Of a DNA stretch of 64,000 nt, positions 20,289 through 32,900 are shown one piece after another. The notes under the pieces are model-generated. The model worked only from the letters and a program-made list of their open reading frames with translations. It was not told the DNA's origin and searched no databases. Position 1 is the first letter of the stretch. The number at the start of each line of letters is the position of its first letter. The stretch comes from Edaphochlamys debaryana. Taxonomy: Eukaryota > Chlorophyta > Chlorophyceae > Chlamydomonadales. Made by a program: the position numbers and the translations under genes. The stretch spans positions 496,001 to 560,000 of the forward strand of contig JAEHOE010000036.1 in the NCBI GenBank assembly GCA_016858145.1. Direction: 5' to 3'.

Positions 20289-22271
20289 CTACTCCTCTGG
20301 CCGTACGCCCCGGGCCACGTACGTGGTCAACGTGCTGACGAGCTGCCCCCCCGCCCCCTCCATGCGCCCCGCCGCTGCCTCCAGGGCGGCCGCCATGTAC
20401 TCCCCGTGCAGAGAGTCCAGGGCCTGGGAGGGGACATGGGGTGCCGGGGCGTGCTTAGGGCAGAAGGGAGCAAGGGAGTAGCGTTTGTGAGGGGGGGACT
20501 GCAGGGATGGGACGCCCGAGCTGCAGCTTAACCGAGAAAGGTTGAGGCGAGGGTCTGCTACAGCCGCCACCCCCCCGCGCCCACCTCGGCGGACAGCAGG
20601 GCGTCCAGGGGTGCAAAGGGGCTGTGCCGGGTCTGCACGGAGGAGGGTGGGGCGCTTGCTCTCCTTGCACTTACACCTGGCCCCCCGCAATACCACCCGC
20701 CCACCCCAGGCGGAAGGCATGCTAGCCCCGTTCCAAGCTCGTGTCCGGCCCTCGCACAAGCTAATCCGGCCCTCGCACAAGTCAACTCGAGCCCCACTCT
20801 CCCCGCCCGCCCCTCACCTGCCGCCATACGCCCTCCACGTACTCCGCCACCGGCTTAGTCACCACCTCCTCCACCACCTCGGTCCACACCTGCGGCCCAG
20901 AAACGCATCCCCACACACAGGCCTGAACAAGGTCCGAGCACGACAGCCGGCCGATCGCACCACCCCACCCACCCTGACTCAGTCTGCGTTCTTGTCTTCC
21001 TCTACCTTTCCCTGGCCCCCCCCTCCCGCCGCCCACCCGCCAGCCCACCTGCACCTCCGTGAACTCCGCCGCCTCCAGCGCCCCCCTGCACCGCTCGGGG
21101 CTGCCCAGGCGGGCGCAGGGGTCCTCCACGCAGAGCCCGTGCCTGGCGGGGCGGAGGGGGCGAGGGGGGCGAGAAGCAAGGGGCGGTGAGCAGGGGGGTA
21201 ATGGGCAGGAAGCGCCCGAGAGGTTGTGTGTGAGCGCACAGCCCGCGCCCCCCCCACGCCCCCACCCCACGCCCCCACCCCACGCATCCCCGCCCCTTCC
21301 CTCCCACCTATCCTTCAGCAGCCCCAGCAGGAGCCCAAACTCGGGGCTGGAGGGCGCCCGGAAGGCATTGAACACCAGCTGCAGGGGAGGGGAGGGGGAG
21401 GGGGTTTGACGGAGCAGAGAGGGGGTGGTTGAAGGGGCTGCGAAGCGGCGGGGGGGGATGGGTAAACCCAAGAAAGGGCGCTGCCGGCCGAGGGAGGCCA
21501 ACCCACCTGGCCGCCCGGCCGCAGCCAGCCCCTCCAGGAGCGCAGGGAGGCGAGGGTGTCCGGCAGGAAGGGCAGCGCGGCGCAGCACGTGACTGCATCG
21601 AAGGAGGCGGCGGGGAAGGAGGCGGCGTCGGCGTCCTGCGGCCAGCGGCACGCATGGGAGGGGGATAAGGGGCCGGAGGTGGCGGGGAAGGAAGGCTAGG
21701 GCTGGACCCAACCTTTTGTGCCCACACCGGTGTGTTGACTGCTGCCCCTGAGAAAGCAGCCTAGGCCCCAGCCCACACAGGAAATTCCCGCAGGGAGGGG
21801 GGGTCTCGCCTGCTGCATCAGCTCCAGCTCCAGCCCCGCAGCCTGGGCCTTGGCCGCGGCGCGCTCCAGCAATCTGGAGCCAAGGTCCAGGCCGCTGGGT
21901 CCCACTGCCTGCGCGGCCGCGAGCGCGACAAGACCTGTCCCACACGCCACGTCCAACAGCCGCATGCCGGGCTGCAGCTGCAACCTGCTCAGTACCGAAA
22001 TGGCCAAGCGAACATGCATAGCGGACGAGTCATAAGTACCAGCTCTTGCGTCAAACTGGTCTGCGACGCGCTGCTTGTAGCCCTCGGGCGCAGCTATGAG
22101 TACATTGCAGCGGGAGGGACTGGCGTTGGGCTCATTCATGCGGACCTCGTCGGGCTTGGAGCTGCTGACGACAGTCAGAGGCTTAGCTATCGGCACGACG
22201 AACCCGCGCTGGCGTGCAGCGGGAGGAGCCCCGCCCTTGGCCCGGAGACGATGCTGGAGTCTCGGCAGCAT
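20289..22271 (-). CDS. Class I SAM-dependent methyltransferase, probably organellar
   Basis: Exons 22271-21810, 21635-21507, 21378-21308, 21142-21049, 20889-20818, 20632-20585 and 20423-20289 give 336 residues. The Rossmann core is clear: motif I is MRLLDVACGTGLVALAAAQA (residues about 107-126), and the acidic and post motifs are AASFPAASFDAVTCCAALPF and a W-L-R-P-G-G turn. The fold and spacing fit the Methyltransf_11/UbiE-like superfamily; the substrate cannot be told. The first 45 residues are rich in Arg, Ala and Ser with almost no acidic residues, which suggests a plastid or mitochondrial targeting peptide. Intron 1 starts with GC rather than GT (GCGAGA at 21809), which is the only choice that keeps the core motif and frame together. 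Confidence 0.85.
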
Positions 22272-23680
22272 GGTGACAGCTGGCTCCGGCTGCAGTGCGG
22301 AAAGACGCGACGCCGAGTGAGTACTGTATGGCAGTGAGGGTTGCTGGGTAACTGAGCGAACAGCAAGTTACAAAGGATTGTCCCGGGTTGTCGTGGGTTG
22401 TGTCCTCCGCCCCCTGCCCCCTATGCCCGCCTCCCCTCGAAGCTTTGTACCCCGCCTGCACGTAGTCCCATAGCCCATAGCCCATATGACATTCGCCGTA
22501 AATATAGATTTGTTCCAGGGCACGCAACCAAAAGCCCCAGGCCAGCCCAGGTGTGGCTGCTTCACCTGGGCCTCTGCGCGCATGCACACCTGCCCCCATG
22601 CATGGGGCACCATGTCGCCCGTGCCCGCCCAAGACCCCACCGGTAACACGCGCGCGCTTTGCTGCTGGTCACCTTCACGTTGCTTACACCGTTGCTTGCC
22701 TTGTCGCATTGCCGGCTGGTGGGCCAGACCCGGTGCACATTGCCTTAGCCCCCATGCCTGGCCGGCGCATGCCTGAAGCCGCCCTTGCCAACGCCCCCCA
22801 CACCGCATGCTCGTCAGACGTGAAGGTTGCAACCTCAGCGTCAAAGGCGGCGTGTCTCAAGGCAGCCCAGGAAGCGCCTTGCCCCCGCCCTTCGTACTCC
22901 CCCACGGCACCGTCGACGGGTCAGCGCAGCCCTACCCCGTGCAAGACTGCTCTGCGTCCATGCCTAATCCTATCGGCCAGTAACGGCATCCCTCACAAGA
23001 GCGCTCAGGAGGGCTCTGCAGGCCATGTACTGGGCTGCATGGGCACAGCCTCCGCATCCTGTGGTGTTCACCGTCTGCCCCGCCGGCCACCCTCACCCCC
23101 GAGGTACAACTCGGTTGACACAACGATCCAGGTCTATGAGTAGTATGACACGCTGTAGGCCCCCTGACTTCCCTCCGTTCCCCCCGAGGTTCCGATGATT
23201 GGGCACACTCAGTTCACGCAACGATCCAGGCTAGAACGCGCTTTAGCCCCCCTCACTTTCAGACACGCTTGCCGTGGCTGCTTGAAGACTAGAAGACTTC
23301 TCGGTCTCAGGTGCGCGTGCGTCAGCCACCTCGACAGTAAAGCATATAGCGTTCAAAGGCGCGACCAGGAAGGATCATGAACAGAGAGCCCAAGGATCCC
23401 TCAAGCCCTCAAGACATAATAAGCACGTGCGAGTGAGCAAAACCCTTACGCCCTGAGCCGTGTGGAAGAATCTTGCCGTCTGGCACACCGAGGCCACGAC
23501 TGGTACACCCCTGCCCTGCGCTACCCCTGCAAGCCACCCCTGCAAGCAGCGCAGCCATGTCGTACGGCAGAAGAGCACACCCTTATTAAAGAAACCATGA
23601 TTAACCCACTCCTGCAAGTTCGAACGCGCAGCACCTCAGAATGTCACTCATGGCATTCCCAAGCCCCAATAACCCAATGA
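22272..23680. other. Intergenic: methyltransferase 5' flank
   Basis: I found no recognisable gene on either strand. The 196-codon plus-strand frame at 22553-23143 shows no domain. The methyltransferase promoter is expected close to 22272-22500. Confidence 0.55.
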
Positions 23681-23685
23681 TTACA
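23681..23685 (-). terminator. Candidate TGTAA poly(A) signal of the cyclase gene
   Basis: TGTAA on the minus strand about 280 nt after the inferred cyclase stop codon, with spacing like that seen for the SRCR and rhodanese-like genes. Confidence 0.55.
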
Positions 23686-23963
23686 ACAGCACAGCCCCGC
23701 TCACTCACGACGGAACCGCGTACTGCTTCGTCCCATGCTGCAATAACTATAAGCGATCCTTATGCGGTGCAAACCGCGCGTAAGGTACTGCGATGATGAA
23801 ACCTCCTTCCTCCCATGCCTCGTGGTGCTCCTCTCAGTGGAGGCCATGCGGCTTATGTCCACCGTCCAGCGGCCCAGCCGCCCACAAACCGACTTGGTCC
23901 AGCTCCCCCTCGGCATCCGCTGCAGGCCGCAGCAGCCCTGCTGCGCTCCCGCACCAGGTGGCC

Positions 23964-26900
23964 TCAACGCGGGCCAGGCTGCGGCCCCGAGCCGGGGGCA
24001 GCGAACGCGTTGGCGGCGCCAGCCAGGAAGGAAGCCTGAGGCAGGGCGAAAGGAGGATAGCCGGCGGTAGTCAGCACGGGCACCACACACGTAGCGTGAC
24101 GGCGCCCTAGTGCAACACAGAGCACCCAGCCATCCAGCTACGTTCCAGTGCCCAGTTCCGCGTGCGACACCCACCAAGCCACACCCGCGTCCCTCCCTGC
24201 TTCGGCTCACACCCGCGCCGACCTTCCCTGCCCACCCCGCCCCCCCCGACCCCACGTACCGGCAGGTCCAGGCCCCCCGCGCTCCCGGCCGACGCTCCCG
24301 AGCCCTCCACCTGCTCCATGATGACCCCCACCTCGGGCCGCCCGCCGGGCGACGGCAGGGCCATGCCCACGCCGCCGCTGGAGGACACCGACACGCCCCC
24401 GCCGCTGCCGCTGCCCTTGTCGGACGCCCTGCGCACCCCCGTGCCGGGGCCGCCCAGGGGGGTGCTCGCGCCGTCAAAGCTGGCCCGGCTCTTGGCGTTG
24501 GCGGCCGCGACCACGGCCGCGAAGCCGCCGCCGCGGGAGTTGGCCCGGGCGCTACTGGCAGGCCTCGACCCCGCCGCCGCCCCGGCCCCCGCCCCGGACA
24601 CTCGCGGCGGCAGGACCAGCTGGGGCGGCGGCGGCAGCATCGGCGGCTTGCTGGGCAGCGGGCTCGACGCGACGCCGTTGTCGTGCAGCGGGTTGGAGTG
24701 GAGCACGAGCGTCTCCGGCGGGGCGCCGCCGCGCGGGCTGGGCGAGGCGCTCAGGGCCAGGCCGCCTATTGAGGCAGTGCCGTTTAGCCGCGGCGACAGC
24801 TGCGCCTCCTCCGGCACCGGCAGGGGCGAGTCCGCATCCGCGGCGGAGCAGGTGAGGCTGCGCTGCGCAAAGGGCACGGGGGCCGAGGTCCGCTGCGAGG
24901 GCGAGAGGCGACCCGAAGTGGCTGCGGCCACTGCGGCCGTGATGTTGGACAGCAGGGAGGTGCGGGAGCGCTCCACGGTGGCCGAGGCGCCGCCCAGCGT
25001 CAGACTGGCGCTGCCGTGCGTGGCGCTGCTGCCGTACGAGGTGCGTGGGCCGCGCTTGCCCAGTACGGCAGCCTCCTCGGGGGACAGCACCGAGCCCTTG
25101 TACGACACGGAGAAGACCTCGATCTGGGTCGGGAGAGAGCATAGGGGAAAGGATTGGAGCTGAGTCACCTGTTGATGTACAAGGTAGCCCGCAGGTTGCC
25201 CAACCCTGCCGTTCTCTCGGCTCCCTAAGCGGCACGGTTCACCATGCCTTGCAAAGCGCTGTACGGGGTGTGCACGAAGCACTGGCACGATACGGTCTGC
25301 CGCAATGTGCCCCGCAGCCCCAGCTTCCCGCACCTTCTCCATTACGCCCTTGAGGCTGTGCAGCCCCAGGGAGGAGGCCGTGACGGCGTCCTCGCCCCCC
25401 GCGCGCGCCACCACGGCCAGGCGGTCGGCGGCCGCGTGCCACACGCCCGAGCTGCAGTGCACCTGCCCCGCCAGCGCCTTGGAGGCGATGCGGGCGGCGC
25501 GGTTCATGGGCCGGCCTGGGGGGGGAGGAGGGAGCGGGGAGGGGCACGAGGAATGAGCGCAGGGGCGGGGTGAGCGGCTGGCTAGGTGCGCGACGGTGTG
25601 ACTACTAGACGTGGGTGTGGGCCCTATCCAAAGCCCTGGAGAGACGGCCCCGGGCGCACCTCGGTATGCCATGCGGCCGGTGGTGGCGTTGATGGAGTCC
25701 GACACAAAGCCCACATCCAGTCCGACCTGGGGGAGGAGGCGCAAGCAAGGTGGGCAACGGATTAGCACACAGAGCTACGGAGCAGGCCCCATGACCCCCA
25801 TCCCACCCCGCCCCAGACGCGGCGAGCACACAGCCCCTGCGCCCACGCCCTGTTCTCAGACCCTCCCGCCGCCTGCCCTCTGCACCGCCCGGTTCTCCCA
25901 CCTTGAGCCGCAGCCCGCGCATGAGCGTCTTGAAGCGAATGGCCGAGGCGCGGTTGAGCATGGTGAGGGACGCACCCGAGCCCTGCGGCCCCTCCTTGCC
26001 CGAGGCCGAGCCCGGCAGCGGGCCCGTGACGCTGTGCTGCAGCCCGCTGCGGCTCCCCTGGTTGGCCAGCGCCGAGGCAGCGATGGGGTTGAGGGAGGAG
26101 TGCGGGTGGGCGTGGGCGTGGGCGTGGGCGTCCGGTGGGGGCCCCACCAGGTACTCGTGCTGCAGAGGCACCGACACCTCCTGCGGGAGCGGCGCGAGGA
26201 AGGGAAAGGGAGCGAGGGGGCGGGCGTGGGGCGAGGCAGGCGCGCCGATGCGTGTGGGGTGCTGTGGCGCCGTTGGGATCCTCAGGCTTTGAGGAGTTCC
26301 TCAAAACCGATCCGTATGGTCCAGAGCTCGCACCGTGGCGTGCAGGACTGCCAGGCCGGCCAGCTTGGCTTCAACATTCAATGCCACCACAACGCCTTTC
26401 ATGCCTGGCCCGTGAAGCTCCGCACGCGCTTCGCGCGCCGGCCCCATGCTGGCTGGGCGCGCCCCCAGCCCCAGCTGGGCGGGCCCCACCTACCCCCCAA
26501 TCCCCCGCCCCGCCCCGCCCCCCCTGCGCCCCACCTCGCACAGCTCGTGCTCCAGCAGCTCGTCGCTCCAGGGCGCCTGCAGCAGCGCCCGCCCGCAGCG
26601 CAGCGACCACAGCAGGGCGTCCGCGGGGGAGCGGAAGGCGGCCAGGCACAGACCGTCCACCAGCTCCACCTGGAGGTGGGGTGGGATGGGATGGGACGGG
26701 ACCACCGTTGTAGGACACACCGGGCACCGGCCGGTCCTCTCCCCATTGCTTCCGCCCACGTCCCACCCCAGAGCACCGCCCCGGGCCGCCTCGCCCCGCC
26801 CATCGAATCCCCAGCACCCACCACGTAACCGTCCGCGGCGTTGAGCTGCTGCGCCACCGTGTCGTGGAATATGGACATGGCGGTGCTGGCCACCGTGGGG

Positions 26901-29900
26901 TTCCAGGCCAACAGGCCCTGGGGAGCGGGGGAAGGAGACGCAGGCAGCGGCGGGGCGCAGGGGCACACATAGGGACGAGTCAGCCGACACCCGAGCATGC
27001 AAGATGACCCACAGGCACGCGGGCTCGCGGGCGCGCGACCGAGCCAGAGAGGACCAGCCCAGGGCCCCAGCACGGAAGGCTCAGTCCCTGCGGTGCCAGG
27101 CCCTGAAGCCTGAACCCGAAGCTAGGGGCTTGGCTCCGTCCTCCTTACCTGTGCGCCGATGACGTACATGAAGGCCACCGTGACCCTGCCCACGGGGGCG
27201 TCCGGCAGGCCCAGGGACAGGTAGGCGTGCGTGCGCAGGGGCTCGAAGAACGGCAGCCGGCAGGACAGGCAGTACGGCAGCAGCTGGTACATGGCGTCAG
27301 GCTCCTCGCCCTCCTCCAGCACGTGCTCGCCCTGCGCAGGGGGGGGAGGCGTGAAGGGGTGAAGGCGTGTGGGGGTTCAGCAAGCGGGAGGCGCCCGGAA
27401 GCCCACCATCGCTGGCTCGTGGGCTGTAGCTGACCCCACACCTGCATCCGCACGTCCCATCCTCCATAGGCACGCTCGCACCCCACCCCCCCATACTCGA
27501 CCAGCCCTTCACACACCCCTCCCTGCCCCTCCCCTCCCACCATGTGCATGATGAATGCGCTGCGCGCCATGCAGCCGGGCGGCAGCTGCCGGAAGGTGGC
27601 CGGGGACATGACCACCTGGCCCCCGTGCGCCGCGTCGCACACGCCCTTGGCGGCCGTCATGAAGCCCCCGCTGTACTGCATGCGCCCCGTGGCCTTGTTC
27701 ACGGCCACCTCGTTCAGCGCCGCGCCCGTGTGCAGGCCCATCCTGGGGTGGGGATGGGAGAGGGGGTGTCCAGGTGGAATGGTGTGAGAGGGCAGGGGCA
27801 TGCCAGTCAAGCAAGGCAAGAGCGTGCTCGCGTGGCAGCACACCGCTTGCATCCCTCCCGCAGACCGCAGACTTGCGCTGCCGTCAGCACTTGCAGCTGA
27901 CGAAGCCTGCGGCAGCACACCGTCCGCGGCCCCCACCTTCTACCCCAGGCCCCGCCGCTGGGAGCCACCCCACAGCCCGCCGCACCTGACGCGCATGCCC
28001 CGGAAGCACAGCAGCTGCTCCGACGGCCCCGTGCTCCCGTCCTTGTCGCCCTCGCCCCCCAGCGCCACGGCGCCGCCCGGGGAGGCGGCGGAGGCGGCGG
28101 AGCTGGTCGCCGCCAGGCCCCCGTGCGACATGGGTGACGCACCGGCGCTGCCGGCCCCACCCGTGCTCCCCGCAGGCCCCTCCAGACCCCCCATCGGCAC
28201 CATCCGCCAGCCCTTCCGCAGTGCCTCCGTGAGGGTGGCAACGGCCATGGTCCCGAGGTACAGGGCGGGGCCGGGGGCGGCGGCGGCGCCATCGCCCTGG
28301 TCGCCGCCCGCCGCCGCCGCGGCGGCGGCGGAAAAGTGGTTGGCTGACATCATGGCGGCGAACGAGATGCGGCCGGGCCGGCCAGCGGCGGCGTGCACGT
28401 GCAGGTCCACGTCACGCGGATCCGGCAGATCGTTCTCGGATTCGACCATGTACGACCGTACGTCGGAGGGGGACTTGATCACGGGCTCGCCGTTGGCGAC
28501 GTTGACGGTTACGTTGCGTGACGCGAGCACGCGGTCCAACGACACGCCCCAACCGCCGCCGCCCGCCGTCTGACTGGGACTCTTGCCGCTCACATCGTTG
28601 CCACCCGAGCTCGCGCCCCTGGGTGCTGCGTCGGGGCTGGCCAGGGAGAGCGCAGCACGCGCGACACGCCAGCCGCCCAGGCCCACGCCAATGCCGGCCG
28701 AGATCCCCGCGTTGATTCCGCCCGTAATGCCGGCCGTGATGGCGCCGGTCAAGCCCTTGCCGGAGGAGGACTTGACGGGCTTGGGCTTGGCCGCCCCGAA
28801 GGAGTGCGCCTGAGTCAGTCTGAAGCCCTTGTCAATGTCCTTGCCGTAGCCGCTGTAGCCCTGAGATCGCCGAGAGTCGATCTTCTCCAGCCCGCCGGGC
28901 CCCACGCCGGCGCCAGGGCTGGCAGGGCTGAGGCCTGGAAAAGTGGCGGTGGCGGCACCGCCGAGCTCGAGGTCGGCGGCGGCGGCTCCGCCGCCGCTGA
29001 TCCGCTCGCCGTTGGCGCCGCCGCCGCTGCCGCGCACGGTCGCCGTCGCCGAGTCGACGGCGAAGCGCGACGGCCCGCGCTTCCAGCCGCCGGCTGCCGC
29101 CGCCGCGTCGCCGCCGGGCCCTGCCGCCGCCGCCGCCGTCCCCGTCAGCGCGCCGTCGGTGCCGCTGCTGCCGCTGGCGGTGCGGCCCATGGTGAAGGCA
29201 ATGCGGCGCACCCAGGTGCCCACACGGCTGCTGCGGGCCATGGAACTGGCGACGGAAGATGAAACGTCGCCGGGGTCCTGTTGCAGGCCGCCGCCGGGCG
29301 CCACGCCCGTCTGTACGGCGCGCGTGATGACGCTGAGCAGCTCCTTACTGATGTACGACAGCGAGGCGGTGGGGTCGTTGCGCCTGGGGGAGGGGTGCAT
29401 GGCGTGGAGGGTGAGTTGAGCGCTTGCCCCCGTGAGTGCGTGGACCCTTTGCGGCCCCGCCTCCAGACCTGCCGTTCCGCAGCACGGCCCCATCGCCCCA
29501 TGCCCCTCTTCCCACCGCCTCCCCCCCGTCGGCCCCACTCACTGCGGCGCCACCCACACGACCTCGCAGTCGGGGTGCGACAGCATCTCCTCCGGCCAGG
29601 GAGCCTCCGCCAGCAGCACCTGTCACAGCGTTCGGGCGGAGGGGGTTGAGTTGGGGCCCGAGCCAGCACCGAGCACAGCACTGCTCAGCCCATCGCCAAC
29701 CCCGCTCCAAAGCCCCGCCCCCCCGCCCCCACCTGTGCGTCCACTGCGTAGTGCGCCGCGTCCTCGGCTGTGTGGAAGGCCAGGATGAAGGCATCGCCCT
29801 CGGTGGCGCTCTCGTAGCCTGGAGGGGAGGGGGAGGGGAGGGTGCCGGGACATCGTGGGTCTAAGTGCGCGTGCACCGGGCGTGCTGGTGCCCGCGCTGT

Positions 29901-32900
29901 CCTGGCTGAAGGCGCCCCCCCCGCGTCCCGTGTCCCCGTCCACGCGCCCCTCAGTCCCCAGTGCTCCTTCCCCGCGCACCTCGGTGCTTGGGCAGCAGCC
30001 CCCGCAGCACCTCGTGGTGGCACCTGGGAGGGGGGGGGCGAGTACGGAGGCAGGGGTGCTGATGGCGGGGATGAGTACACGCATCCCCCTACGGCCACAG
30101 CTCGCCTTGCTCAGCGCAACCCCCAAACCCTTCTGTAAGCGCGGCCTGGTACGCCCTGCGCTTCCTCTGCCTTAGCCCTGCCTCAACCCCGGCCCCCTCA
30201 CCCCCCTCCCTCACTTGATTGCTCGGTCCATGACGCCGGGGTCCAACGTCTCCCACAGCACTGCGGGAGGGAGAGGAGGGAGGGCAGGAGAGAGGGCAGG
30301 GGCGGCGGGCTGCGTCAAGGGTCAGCCGGGCACCTTGCGGCCTCCCCCTCCCCACGGCACTTCCCCCTCCCTCTCCTCACACCAGCTACCCCACTCCCCA
30401 GCACGACTCGCCCACCACCCCTGGGCCCCGCCCTCTGCCGCCTTCCCCCCGTCCCCGCCCTGAACCCTCCAGTACCCAGCCCCCCTCCCCCCTCCCCTTC
30501 CCCCACCCCACCGCCCCCCGCCCCACCCGTGCTGTTCTGTATGTCCGTGAGGATGAGCGTGGTACGCGGGTTGGCCCCGGGCGGCGCCACCGTGCCCCAC
30601 AGCGCCGACAGCCCCAGGCGCCGCCGCTGCCCCGCCACCACCAGCCCCCACAGCCCCAGCAGCAGCAGCGCCGCCGCCACGATGGGGACCACGATGGCCG
30701 CCGCCAGCTCCCCCGGGGACAGGCCGCCGTCGCCAGAGCCCGAGTCGGGAGGCAGGCCGCGGGGGCCCTCGATGCCGCTGCGGGGGCGGGGTTATATTGA
30801 GGCGGGTTGAGAGGTTGTGGGGTGAGGGGCGGACGGAGCGGTGCGGCCAAGCCGCGGCCAGGAAGAAGCTGGGACCGCCCATGTGGGTCGGTCGTCATAC
30901 TTTCGCGCAGTCCTTTCCTGCTCTGCCCTACCCCTCCTTCCCCAGCCCCCACCCCCACCCCCGCCTCACGTCCATCCGATCTCGTCGCAGTACTTGTACA
31001 GCAGCCGCGTCAGGTTGGTGGCCACCAGTCGGGCCAGGCGCTCCGTGTCGGCGGCGGCCTGGCGGGAGGCGGCGGAGGGGGCAGCGCCGGCCAGGACCCG
31101 GGCCAGGGCCTGGGGGGGGAAGGGGGAGGGAGGCAGGGGAGAGGGGAGCCGGTTGAGGGTGGTCTGTGGTCTGCTGTGGCACGTGTCGAGGGGGCACGGG
31201 TTGGGTCCGTGCCTGCCTCTGCCTCGGCCGGGTGCCAGCGGTAGCAGCGGTGACGAGGCCGGTGTGATGCCTCCAGAGGAACCCCGCGGTCCGCACCTGC
31301 ACGGCCCTGACCCTTAGGCCTGCTCTGGCGACGCGCACCGCACACGCCATCCACATCACTCCGCCGTGCACCGGAGGTTCAGCCGCCCTTTCCCCCCCCC
31401 AAATCCTTAAACCGCTCCCCTGTCCTAGTCTGTGGGCAGGCCCCATCCCACACCCCTTCAATCCCCCCCGCCCGCACCCTCGCCCCTGCCGTACCTCGCC
31501 GTACACCGCCGTGAAGTAGCTGCTGCCCCGCAGGCCCAGCTCCTGCACCACGTTCCGGTGCGGGCCCAGCGAGGCCACGTGGGACCCGTCCGGGCCCAGC
31601 AGCGAGGCCCAGTAGGCCGACAGGTAGCGGGCCACCTCCACGCGGGAGTAGCCCAGCCCCACCCGCACGAGGGGCTCCACGCTGGTCCACGTGGCCACCG
31701 TGTTGGGGGCACCGGAGGCGCTGGGGGCACTCGGGCCGGAGAACTGCAGCAGCCGCCGCAGGGGAGCCCCCGCCGCCTCGCCCCACGGCCCCAGGCCCCC
31801 CAACACAGCCTCCAGCGCTGACCGCCGCGCCGCGGCGCCCTGGTAGCCTGGCGTAGGGAGGGGAGGCGGGGGACGGAGGGGGCGTGTCAGGGGGACCAGA
31901 GCGTGCAAGGTGTGCACCAAGAGTTGGTTGCGGCAGGCTTGCTCCCGACGTCCCGTGTTCGCCTCCCTTGCTAGGCGCGCAGTCCGAGTTGCCCCACCTT
32001 GCACCAACTGCCTGCCATGGCCCGGACCCGGACCCGGACCCGGACCCGGACCCGGAGCCGCCCCCTCATCCTCGGCTCCCGACCCATCCCCATCCCCAGC
32101 CCCAACCCCAACTCTCGCCGAACCCCGGCCCACTCCCCGCTCCAACCCCGGGCCCCCCGCCGCGCCCCACCCTGCTTGTTCAGCAGCGTGTTGGCCAGGG
32201 CCTCGGGCCACCGCCGGGTCGCCACCGCCAGGGACAGACCCAGCAGCGCAAGACGGACCTGGGGGTGGTGGTGGGGAGGGTGGGAGGGTGAGGGGAGGGG
32301 ATCGTGAGTTAGGGGCCGATGCGGACGTGAAGGTGTCGCAGTTTGCCATCCGCTCCGCGCCCTGGCGCTCCCGAGAGCACCCGCGGTCGCCGCAGGTTGG
32401 CCGGCCCCTATTGAGCGCTGCGCCTAGTGAGCAAGCACCTCCCAGGCCCGCCGGCCCCCAGCACCCCCGGCCCCCAACCCCGGCCCCACCTGGACTACGG
32501 CGGATACGTTTGGCGATGGGAAGTCGTCGTACGCCAGAGAGGCCAACAGCGGGGCGCGGTTCACCAGGCAGGCCCGCGGGTGCGTGGCGTTCTGGGGAGG
32601 GGGCCACGTGTTCGGAAGGGGGTCAGCACGGGTCAGCACGTCGCGAAGAACCTCCCCCTTCCCGCTCCCTCACCACCCACCACCCGCCCTGCCCCATACC
32701 TGGCCCCCCCCAGGCCCACCCCGCTCCACCTCAACCCCGGCCAGATCCCCCCACCCGCGCCCATCCCCACGCGCACCCACCCCGCACGTGGCCTGCACCG
32801 CGTTGGGGCACGTGGCCCGGCCGCACTCCGCCATGCCCCCGCCCCGGCGCTCCAGGATGCGCTCCGACCCGGGCAGGGGGGCCACGCCCAGGGCGTCCGG

